The notes under the pieces were generated by a model. It was given only the letters and a program-made list of their open reading frames with translations, made no database searches and was not told where the DNA came from. A stretch of DNA of 15,396 nucleotides from JAGVYE01 sp964502785 (GTDB lineage Archaea > Nanobdellota > Nanobdellia > Woesearchaeales > GW2011-AR9), in the NCBI GenBank assembly GCA_964502785.1, contig CAZCXW010000029.1:1-15396 (forward strand), in the 5' to 3' direction. Made by a program: the position numbers and the translations under genes. Position 1 is the stretch's first letter. Every line of letters begins with the position of its first letter. Shown here piece after piece: positions 6,360 to 12,129 of this stretch.

Positions 6360-7415
6360 TTAATACTGGCGCAGAATTCTTACAAGCCTTGGTCCTGAAA
6401 AAATGAGAGGCGTAAAAATTTGGATTCCTTTAGCTCCTGCATTAACTCTTTCTCTCACTCTTTCTAAAGAATTAATTCCTCCACAGGCAATAAAATTCCA
6501 GTCTAAACAAGCTTCTTTGGCGATTACTGAAAAAGAAGATTGAACATCTCGAGAGCGTTCATAAACTGCATTTCCGCTTGCTCCGCCGATTTGTTTTCCT
6601 TCTTTGGTTGGGGATTCTGGGATATAACGGCGGTCATGTTGGGTAGTGGTATTTGTTGTCGTAATTCCTTTAATTTTTGGGTGTTTGCTGCCAATGGAAA
6701 TTGTATCTGCTATTCCTCTGAACGTTAAGTCTGGCGAAACTTTAAGGTATAATTGTTGATGCTGGCGGATAGCGTTTTCAACCACTGTTAACATATTATC
6801 TAAACTTGCGTGATACTGTTGTCGTGCATCCATCTCTCCAATAGCACTATGCGTATTAGGGCAGCTGATATTTAATTCAAAGCGGTCTACATTGTGCAGA
6901 TCGCGCATGGTTACAACAGTCTTTTCAAGATCTCGCAGTAATTCTTCCCCTTGTTTTTGGGGTGTCGACATGATATTGATTGTCAGCGGAACGGGGTGAT
7001 GGCCATAAGATTGTAATCTCTCTGTGATCCTTTCTGCGCCTTTCCCTGGCAGGCCCATCCAATTAACCATTGAACCGGTTACCGAATATCTTCGAATGTT
7101 TGGGCGTGGATTTCCATTCCAAGGATCGTATGTTACTGTCCCTATAACAGCTCTGTCAAATCCCAGATAAAAAAGAACCGTTGGAGGAATGTCTCCATTT
7201 TTATTAAAGCCAGCAGCGTTCGATAATTCAAAAGGGATATAGCGGCTGTTTGTGAGGTTATTGAATAACAATTCTTCCAGCTTCAACTCGTATACTGTTT
7301 TCGAAAAACGAATGAATAATTGGTGAGCTTTCTGCGGATCTTTTTCTGTTGCTTTGAAGATAATTGGTTTAATCGAGTCGTAGAGATAATCTATTGTTTT
7401 TCTTGCGATGTCCAT
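6360..7415 (-). CDS. pyrD: Dihydroorotate dehydrogenase, class 2 architecture with catalytic Cys
   Basis: FMN enzyme that oxidises dihydroorotate to orotate. The 351-residue protein follows the class 2 (quinone-linked) pattern: an N-terminal helical extension (KPIIFKATEKDPQKAHQLF, 16-34), AAGFNKNGD (67-75), IGTVTYDPWNGNPRPN (91-106), VNWMGLPGKG (117-126), LKVSPDL (224-230), TTTNTT (252-257), IGGASG (276-281) and FIACGGI (308-314). At the active site class 2 enzymes have NVSSPNT with Ser as base, whereas this one reads NISCPNT (182-188), so Cys185 takes that place as in class 1. A leaderless start is likely, with the TATA box about 26 nt upstream of ATG 7415. Its stop is 5 nt from that of pyrC. 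Identity is firm; the electron acceptor is uncertain. Confidence 0.93.
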   Translation of the reverse strand: MDIARKTIDYLYDSIKPIIFKATEKDPQKAHQLFIRFSKTVYELKLEELLFNNLTNSRYIPFELSNAAGFNKNGDIPPTVLFYLGFDRAVIGTVTYDPWNGNPRPNIRRYSVTGSMVNWMGLPGKGAERITERLQSYGHHPVPLTINIMSTPQKQGEELLRDLEKTVVTMRDLHNVDRFELNISCPNTHSAIGEMDARQQYHASLDNMLTVVENAIRQHQQLYLKVSPDLTFRGIADTISIGSKHPKIKGITTTNTTTQHDRRYIPESPTKEGKQIGGASGNAVYERSRDVQSSFSVIAKEACLDWNFIACGGINSLERVRERVNAGAKGIQIFTPLIFSGPRLVRILRQY

Positions 7416-7420
7416 AAAGA

Positions 7421-7458
7421 AGAGTGAGCAGAGGCTTTATTATTAAAGTATACACTCT
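7421..7458. promoter_or_regulatory. pyrD promoter region: TATA box with a flanking inverted repeat
   Basis: On the minus strand TTTAATAATAA (7446-7436) is the TATA box, centred 26 nt before the pyrD ATG. AGAGTG (7421-7426) and its complement CACTCT (7453-7458) bracket it, so a bound protein could block the promoter. The arms are only 6 bp and may be chance. Confidence 0.45.
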
Positions 7459-7462
7459 ACTC

Positions 7463-7493
7463 AAAAAGATATAATAAAAAGTAAAGAAAAAAT
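7463..7493 (-). terminator. U-rich terminator after the TrmB-family gene
   Basis: Read on the minus strand just past the regulator's stop codon, the sequence carries three T-runs of five or six (ATTTTTTC, ACTTTTTA, TCTTTTTG) within 31 nt. This is a typical archaeal oligo-U terminator and separates the regulator from pyrD. Confidence 0.55.
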
Positions 7494-7494
7494 T

Positions 7495-8292
7495 TTATTG
7501 TTCTAATCCCCAGAAGTGATTAAACATCTGGTCCATGGAAGCTGCAAAGAAAGGTGTTTTTACCCATACGCCAAGGTCGTAAGAAGGATGCACATCTTTA
7601 TCATTCAAAGTCATGAAGACCATGTGCTGTCCATCTACGGTTACAAAGCGTGAATTGACTTTGTCGTTATGCTTTACTTCGGCGAGGCCTTTTAAGCTTT
7701 CAACCATATGCTTGTTGTCTTTCGTTACAGGACAGGCAATGCGGATTTTTACGCCTTTTTTCTTTGCTTTCTCTAAGCTTACGCGCAAGCCTTCCGCTTT
7801 TCTGATAAAGCCTTTTTCTGAGGTCATAATGTTAACACTCTTTTTGGCGTCTTTAATAATCAAATCAAGATGATTGTATAGATTGTTCCTTCCACGCAGG
7901 CAGCCGCTCATTTCGGAAGGGTCAACTAAACTGATGCCATTGGTATGCAGGCTTTCTAATTCTGCGAGAAGCGGCGACGATTTTACCGTTTCCAGCCGGC
8001 GTATTTTTTCTTGAGCGTCAACGTGCATATTTTTCTTGACACGGTCAACAACTTCACTTGGGGGAATGGCAATATACTTGATTGGCTTTCCTAATTTCAT
8101 GATGACAAAGCCTTTCTTTTCCAAACTTTCGAGAACATCGTAGCTGCGCGAGCGGGGAACATCAGCGATATCAGACAATTCCCCAGCGGTGGATACACCC
8201 CTGCTGAGAAGAGCAGTCCATAACTTTACTTCGTATAAATTTAAATCGAAGTAACGCCGCAATTTACTTAATAATTCTTCTTTCACAATCAT
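7495..8292 (-). CDS. TrmB-family transcriptional regulator
   Basis: The 265-residue protein has the layout of archaeal TrmB regulators, which bind DNA and usually sense sugars or metabolites. Residues 12-80 are a winged helix-turn-helix, with recognition helix around VPRSRSYDVLESLEKKGF (45-62). A helical linker follows (80-115), then the C-terminal phospholipase-D-like effector domain (about 118-265), including SVNIMTS (152-158) and GVKIRIACPVT (180-190). The ATG at 8292 follows GAGGGGG by 8 nt, unlike the leaderless neighbours. It has its own TATA box, an inverted repeat between that box and the start that suggests autoregulation, and a terminator. It lies between pelA and pyrD on the same strand. 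Pyrimidine control is possible but unproven; the ligand is unknown. Confidence 0.88.
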   Translation of the reverse strand: MIVKEELLSKLRRYFDLNLYEVKLWTALLSRGVSTAGELSDIADVPRSRSYDVLESLEKKGFVIMKLGKPIKYIAIPPSEVVDRVKKNMHVDAQEKIRRLETVKSSPLLAELESLHTNGISLVDPSEMSGCLRGRNNLYNHLDLIIKDAKKSVNIMTSEKGFIRKAEGLRVSLEKAKKKGVKIRIACPVTKDNKHMVESLKGLAEVKHNDKVNSRFVTVDGQHMVFMTLNDKDVHPSYDLGVWVKTPFFAASMDQMFNHFWGLEQ

Positions 8293-8312
8293 TTTTCAAA
8301 CCCCCTCTTTTT

Positions 8313-8330
8313 TGACGATTAATATCGACA
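8313..8330. promoter_or_regulatory. Candidate operator in the TrmB-family gene leader
   Basis: TGACGAT-taat-ATCGACA is an inverted repeat with one mismatch, placed between the likely transcription start (about 8336) and the ribosome binding site at 8301-8307. A regulator bound there would block transcription, as expected for autoregulation by a dimeric winged-helix protein. Confidence 0.4.
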
Positions 8331-8357
8331 CCAACTTTTGTATCTTTTTTGTTACTA

Positions 8358-8368
8358 GCTTATAAGTA
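8358..8368 (-). promoter_or_regulatory. TATA box of the TrmB-family gene
   Basis: On the minus strand the sequence reads TACTTATAAGC. The start codon is about 70 nt downstream, so this gene, unlike its neighbours, has a leader of roughly 40 nt with a Shine-Dalgarno sequence. Confidence 0.45.
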
Positions 8369-8421
8369 AAGTGAACTACTATTAAAAGGTTGTGGTTTTC
8401 GAAAATATAAACTCCGACGTC

Positions 8422-8458
8422 AAAATTGTAAATTTTTGCGATTTGGTGATTCTTCACC
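8422..8458 (-). terminator. Possible terminator hairpins after pelA
   Basis: On the minus strand, a 5-bp hairpin (GGTGA-agaa-TCACC) overlaps the Pelota stop codon, and 9 nt beyond its end lies a second inverted repeat, AAAATT-tac-AATTTT, ending in four Ts. Together they may end the pelA transcript. This is weaker than the other terminators here. The palindrome TTTTCGAAAA at 8396-8405 lies beyond it, upstream of the next promoter. Confidence 0.3.
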
Positions 8459-9503
8459 ACTGAAGCTTGTATCTCAATAGTGCAGCGATCCCGCCTAATC
8501 CTTGCAGACGGCGGCCGCTTTCCAATTCAAAAGTTAGGATGTGGATTTCTCCTTGCAATGCATCGACATGTTTCATCATTTCATCGAGAACTGTGAAATT
8601 ATTTTCTTGTCTTTTTTTTCTAATTAATTCATCAGTAACAAGGAGAATTTTGATCGCGCCAGCAGTTGCTGCTTTTTGTACATCTTCCCAACCGTACACG
8701 GCAAGTCCCTCATTTTGAATTTGTTGCAATAATAAATCAATCAACATTTGTTCCTCTCGAGCTTTACTTTCCTTTAGTACCGCTGCTAGTTCTGGCTGCT
8801 TTAACACCTCATCAAGGGCTCTTTCACTTACATCTGAACATGCCGCAAGAATTATTTTTTTCTTGAGAATTTCTGTGGTAATATTCTTAAGTAGATCTTC
8901 CTTGTAAAAAGCTGGTGAGGCGATAATAATTTTTTCTGGATTAAATCGCTCATTATACTGATTTAATATTTTGATCAGTTCTTGCTGGAAATCTACTTTC
9001 ACTTCGATTTTCCGAGACTTCTTAGGAACGTCTCCATGTAATTGAACCAGAATTTCATAGCCACGTTTTTTGGTCAAGGCAAAGAAAGCTTCCTCGCGGT
9101 CGAGAATGCAAATAAGATAACTGTACTTTTTCTGAGCAGCTTCCTGCAACTTTTGTTTTTGAAATGTCAGCCATTGCGATTTTTCCAAAAGAAATTCCAT
9201 ATCTAATTCCAAAGAGATGGCATGATAACTATCTCTGGGCACTTCTTCAGGACCTTCTTTTACTTTCCCATTAATACGCAAAGAATGTTCACTGAAACTA
9301 ATCGTTTCCGCTTCAATTTTGAGGGTGAAGACTTTTTTTACGGTTTTGGCGTTTTCGTCATCGCCGATTTTAATCTTCCGCGTCGTTTTTCCGGCGATGA
9401 AATCTCCGGCATCGATAAGATGACTGAGGTACCAAAGGTCATCGTAATCGGTAATTTTGAGTTTTACAATTCCTTTTTTGAAATCGGTGTGGAGAATTTC
9501 CAT
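8454..9503 (-). CDS. pelA: Pelota, ribosome rescue / mRNA surveillance factor
   Basis: Archaeal homolog of Dom34/Pelota, which enters the empty A site of stalled ribosomes and, with ABCE1 and aEF1A, splits them. The protein has the eRF1-like three-domain layout: an Sm-like N-terminal domain (about 1-125), a central domain (130-260, with GYEILVQLHGDVPKKS) and a C-terminal domain (265-349) ending in LQGLGGIAALLRYKL, a Pelota signature. The GGQ motif that would mark release factor aRF1 is absent. I place the start at ATG 9503 (349 residues), 25-26 nt downstream of a TATA box. A GTG at 9512 would add three residues but lies too close to that TATA box to be transcribed. Identification is firm. Confidence 0.94.
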   Translation of the reverse strand: MEILHTDFKKGIVKLKITDYDDLWYLSHLIDAGDFIAGKTTRKIKIGDDENAKTVKKVFTLKIEAETISFSEHSLRINGKVKEGPEEVPRDSYHAISLELDMEFLLEKSQWLTFQKQKLQEAAQKKYSYLICILDREEAFFALTKKRGYEILVQLHGDVPKKSRKIEVKVDFQQELIKILNQYNERFNPEKIIIASPAFYKEDLLKNITTEILKKKIILAACSDVSERALDEVLKQPELAAVLKESKAREEQMLIDLLLQQIQNEGLAVYGWEDVQKAATAGAIKILLVTDELIRKKRQENNFTVLDEMMKHVDALQGEIHILTFELESGRRLQGLGGIAALLRYKLQW

Positions 9504-9524
9504 GGATGACACGATGTACGAGAA

Positions 9525-9532
9525 TTTATAAG
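9525..9532 (-). promoter_or_regulatory. TATA box of pelA
   Basis: CTTATAAA on the minus strand is centred 25-26 nt before ATG 9503. It makes the pelA message leaderless and settles the start in favour of that ATG. Confidence 0.6.
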
Positions 9533-9558
9533 ATTTCCGTAGTTATCCAGTATATTTT

Positions 9559-9622
9559 ACACAAAGAAACCAGAAAGCCCTGTGCTTTAGCGCAGGGATG
9601 AATGGCTTTCTGATTTCTTGTG
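9559..9622 (+). repeat. Hairpin 1: long stem resembling an IS200/IS605 end
   Basis: Three stacked stems: CACAAAGAAA with TTTCTTGTG (one bulged A), AGAAAG with CTTTCT, and CCCTGTGC with GCGCAGGG closing a TTTA loop. The 8 nt ATGAATGG are unpaired on the 3' side. A GC-rich hairpin with a short T/A loop followed by GGATGAAT-like sequence is familiar to me from the ends, or guide-RNA scaffolds, of IS200/IS605 elements. No transposase or TnpB gene is present, so it would be a remnant or a non-autonomous element. TTAC, the target of some IS200/IS605 members, is at 9557-9560. Confidence 0.5.
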
Positions 9623-9648
9623 CAAAACACTTGGATGTGTTTGCACAA
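9618..9648 (+). repeat. Hairpin 2
   Basis: TTGTGCAAAACAC pairs with GTGTTTGCACAA over 12 bp with one bulged A and the 6-nt loop TTGGAT. It shares its left arm with the outer stem of hairpin 1 and its right arm with hairpin 3, so the three are alternative or mutually exclusive folds. Confidence 0.55.
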
Positions 9649-9668
9649 AAGGCTTTTGCCTTTTTGTG
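9644..9668 (+). repeat. Hairpin 3
   Basis: CACAAAAGGC pairs with GCCTTTTTGTG over 10 bp with one bulged T, closing a TTTT loop. The sequence CACAAA occurs at the left of hairpins 1 and 3 and TTGTG at the right of each, so a larger multibranched fold closing 9560 with 9668 is also possible. Confidence 0.5.
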
Positions 9669-9672
9669 TCAC

Positions 9673-9753
9673 AGAAATTCGCCTATCGAAGAAAGCGTCT
9701 CTGTTCAAGCCCTGCCTATTTATGGCGGGGTGAGACGCTTTCGGCGAATTTCT
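9673..9753 (-). repeat. Hairpin 4: 81-nt nested palindrome
   Basis: Two perfect 11-bp stems stack: AGAAATTCGCC (9673-9683) with GGCGAATTTCT (9743-9753), and GAAAGCGTCTC (9691-9701) with GAGACGCTTTC (9732-9742). A 7-bp GC-rich tip follows, CCCTGCC with GGCGGGG, around a TATTTAT loop. Eight unpaired nt (9702-9709) lie beside the tip on one side only. Seen on the minus strand, the layout matches hairpin 1 on the plus strand: outer AT-rich stem, inner GC-rich stem, and 8 nt unpaired 3' of the inner stem. Hairpins 1 and 4 thus look like inverted ends of one element. It lies 46 nt past the protease gene and may also help terminate it. Confidence 0.6.
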
Positions 9754-9798
9754 CATGACTTCGTTGGTAAATACGAGAAATGGTACGGCTCTTTTTAT

Positions 9799-11940
9799 TC
9801 AGCAACTTTGGCGCTGGATCCGTATTTCATTATTATTTTCATTTGCTTCGGGAATTTCATTATATGGATCAACTTGGGCAATGATGTATTTTAAGTTTTG
9901 TTGGTTGTTGTAGAATAATTCAGGATTCCAAACCCAATGTGCTGGGACAGAAGAAATTATTTGTTCTTTGAGAATAATTTGTTGTCTAGTGGTAGTGATT
10001 CCTATCAATTTTACTTTTAAAGGTTTGTCGATAAGCATTTCCTTCTCATACATTACATTAACTTCCACCCGCCCTCTCAATGTACAAAGATCTAGATATC
10101 TATCGCTCATCGTTATACTTAAATCTGGAAGAAGATCTAGAGAATCATCTTTATTTAAATTGATTTTTACGGTAGCAGAATTTATCTCTGGTTGTTGTGC
10201 GGTGAAACTTAGACTAACTTTTTTATTTTCAAATAATTCTCCGTCATGCAAACAAGCATCACCGAGTTCTCTAAAAGCCAAGGAAGCAGTATTTGGATGA
10301 GTATCTATCAAAGTAGTACTTTCTAAAGGTCTCACGATAGAACATTCGTTAAGTAACAAACAACCTTCAGCAGGAATAATTTCCTCCTCAAGATCTTGAA
10401 AGAAATCGCGCCCTACAGGTTTTCTATATTCTAGGCAGAACGGTACGTCACTGAATGGTATCCGTAATACGTGAGGGTAGGATGCAGAAGGAAGTTCTAG
10501 AGCATGAAGTGTGTAAAAATTATCTTCTGTAACAGTTTGTAATGAAACCATATTACCATAATATTTGTAAAAGCCATTGAAATGACCTTGGTAATGATAA
10601 TTATATCCCATATCATCAAAAGGATTTGCATATTCAATTCTTTGATTATTTACATATCCATTCGCATGCGTGAGAGAATATGCGCTATGGCCTACTTCAT
10701 GGGCAAGGACTCCTACACAAAAAGGACAATTTGATCCTGGTACTGGGGTAATGTAATCACCAATCCATACAACTCCTGCAGTAAAGTAACCTTCTTCACT
10801 TAGTAAATGCCAAGGGCTAAGTGTTCCAGCGGTGCCAGCGTGCGGAATTATAATTAAATCTATATTCGTAAAATCTACAGTTGAATCACAAGCAATAATG
10901 GCACTCCACACTACTCCTTCAAAGTCCTGCGGTTGTGGACCGTTATAATATCCTTGAGCGTACTGAGTAACCACTCGATGATTTCCAAATGATACCTCTT
11001 GAATATAATCATTAAGTAAAGGTATATCTCTTTGTAGATAATTTATAGGCCCTGCAGGCTGTGTACCAAACTGCACAGAACACACAAGCGCTCGTATCGT
11101 TCGCTGCGAAGGTGGGGAAGGTTTAAATGAAGTTCCCATCGAAGGAAAAGCAGTAACAGCACCACCCGTAAGACTTGTTCCAGAAGCGGGCGGTGAGGCT
11201 ACAACCCTTCCAGTTCCTTGCGTAAACTTCTGGTAATCATGTGGCAATTTAATGGTTAAACTCCAGCGAACTTGATCAAGAGCGGTCTTGAAATCGGCAC
11301 GATAATTTTTTTCTCGGGCATCTTTTGTTAAACGTAAAATCTCGGGAAGAACTTCATCTCTTAATAATTCGATCTCTTGCATCGTCGATTCATATTCTCC
11401 TTGACTGCTTTTACTTCTGACGGTATTAATTTTTGAGTTGAATGTTGAAAATAAAGTGGAACTTACGGTAATTCTATACAGTGTGACTTTTTGTTGTAGA
11501 ACTTGTACATTCTGCTGCAATTCATTTAACAATGTCGGCAAATTAACCATTTTTTCGACATATACTACTTTCTCTTGCGGTATATCATGCGAATATTGAT
11601 GAAGGAGACGTTCTTTTTCTTCAGAAGGCAAGTCTTCTCCTAGCTTCTGCTGATATTTTTCTACTGTATCGGATGCGTCGTCAAGAATTTTCTTCAGAGA
11701 ATCGTCTCTTGCAGGTAAGCGTCTTTCGAGAGCATTTGCTTTTGTTTCTAAACTATTCGTTTCTTGTTGTAATTTGATTACCCTTTCTCGTAATGCAATG
11801 TCTGGAGAATTGGGAAGACCAGGTTGACTAACTGCTTTTCCTGCGAAATTACCTGGATTAAATTTTACAATTATAATCGCTATGGTGAAGATCAGTATAA
11901 TACCAATAAATAAAGAAATAATCCTCCTCTCTTTTTTCAT
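9799..11940 (-). CDS. Membrane-anchored extracellular M6/M11-like metalloprotease with CARDB domain
   Basis: The 713-residue protein starts with a signal anchor (hydrophobic 8-25), so the rest is probably outside the cell. Residues 45-215 are helical and coiled-coil-like, and 240-282 form a Gly/Ser/Thr/Pro linker. The catalytic region (about 283-480) has HEVGHSAYSLTH at 414-425 and a likely Met-turn, NPFDDMG (439-445), then GHFNGFYKYYG, the order seen in M6 (immune inhibitor A) and M11 (gametolysin) peptidases. A CPFC pair (405-408) precedes the active-site helix. The C-terminal part (about 603-710) is a CARDB-type adhesion domain ending AQVDPYNEIPEANENNN (688-704). The usual Gly after HExxH is Tyr421 and the third His is one position late, so activity is not certain. 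ATG 11940 looks leaderless. Confidence 0.82.
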   Translation of the reverse strand: MKKERRIISLFIGIILIFTIAIIIVKFNPGNFAGKAVSQPGLPNSPDIALRERVIKLQQETNSLETKANALERRLPARDDSLKKILDDASDTVEKYQQKLGEDLPSEEKERLLHQYSHDIPQEKVVYVEKMVNLPTLLNELQQNVQVLQQKVTLYRITVSSTLFSTFNSKINTVRSKSSQGEYESTMQEIELLRDEVLPEILRLTKDAREKNYRADFKTALDQVRWSLTIKLPHDYQKFTQGTGRVVASPPASGTSLTGGAVTAFPSMGTSFKPSPPSQRTIRALVCSVQFGTQPAGPINYLQRDIPLLNDYIQEVSFGNHRVVTQYAQGYYNGPQPQDFEGVVWSAIIACDSTVDFTNIDLIIIPHAGTAGTLSPWHLLSEEGYFTAGVVWIGDYITPVPGSNCPFCVGVLAHEVGHSAYSLTHANGYVNNQRIEYANPFDDMGYNYHYQGHFNGFYKYYGNMVSLQTVTEDNFYTLHALELPSASYPHVLRIPFSDVPFCLEYRKPVGRDFFQDLEEEIIPAEGCLLLNECSIVRPLESTTLIDTHPNTASLAFRELGDACLHDGELFENKKVSLSFTAQQPEINSATVKINLNKDDSLDLLPDLSITMSDRYLDLCTLRGRVEVNVMYEKEMLIDKPLKVKLIGITTTRQQIILKEQIISSVPAHWVWNPELFYNNQQNLKYIIAQVDPYNEIPEANENNNEIRIQRQSC

Positions 11941-11963
11941 GTGTCAATGAAGTTTTAGATACT

Positions 11964-11973
11964 ACTTAAATTT
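11964..11973 (-). promoter_or_regulatory. TATA box of the metalloprotease gene
   Basis: AAATTTAAGT on the minus strand is centred about 28 nt before ATG 11940. No Shine-Dalgarno sequence precedes the ATG, so the transcript is probably leaderless. Confidence 0.45.
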
Positions 11974-12041
11974 TCCTAATTTCTCCACACTGAATACATA
12001 AAACGGAAAACTCTCCTTTTTGTGCCAAAATTTTCCCAGTG

Positions 12042-12067
12042 CAGTAATGAATATATTGATATTACTG
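12042..12067. promoter_or_regulatory. Inverted repeat in the divergent surface-gene promoter region
   Basis: CAGTAAT (12042-12048) and ATTACTG (12061-12067) are exact complements around a 12-nt AT-rich spacer. The site lies between the two divergent TATA boxes, a natural place for a regulator of both surface genes. Confidence 0.45.
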
Positions 12068-12081
12068 GTCATAAAAAAGGG

Positions 12082-12093
12082 CGGAAAATTCCG
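12082..12093. promoter_or_regulatory. Palindrome CGGAAAATTCCG next to the pilin-like gene's TATA box
   Basis: The palindrome ends 4 nt upstream of the TATA box at 12098. It overlaps or abuts the position of the TFB recognition element, so a bound protein would affect initiation of the pilin-like gene. Confidence 0.4.
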
Positions 12094-12097
12094 TGCA

Positions 12098-12107
12098 TTT
12101 TATAAAT
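12098..12107 (+). promoter_or_regulatory. TATA box of the pilin-like gene
   Basis: TTTTATAAAT is centred 27-28 nt before ATG 12130, giving a leaderless transcript. It is one of the best TATA matches in the window. Confidence 0.6.
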
Positions 12108-12129
12108 ATCTGTTGTATTCTGAAAGGTC

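Noticed and set aside
8454..9503. Release factor aRF1 instead of Pelota
   Set aside because: There is no GGQ motif and the C-terminus carries the Pelota signature LQGLGGIAALLRY.
9504..9512. GTG 9512 as the start of pelA
   Set aside because: It lies only about 16 nt from the TATA centre, so a transcript beginning at the usual distance would not include it.
9559..9753. A CRISPR array
   Set aside because: The units are inverted repeats of different sequence, with no direct repeats of constant length and no regular spacers.
9526..9894. Two ORFs, 9526-9756 (-) and 9598-9894 (+), over the hairpin array
   Set aside because: They run through palindromic DNA, one continues into the antisense of the protease gene, and their composition is not protein-like.
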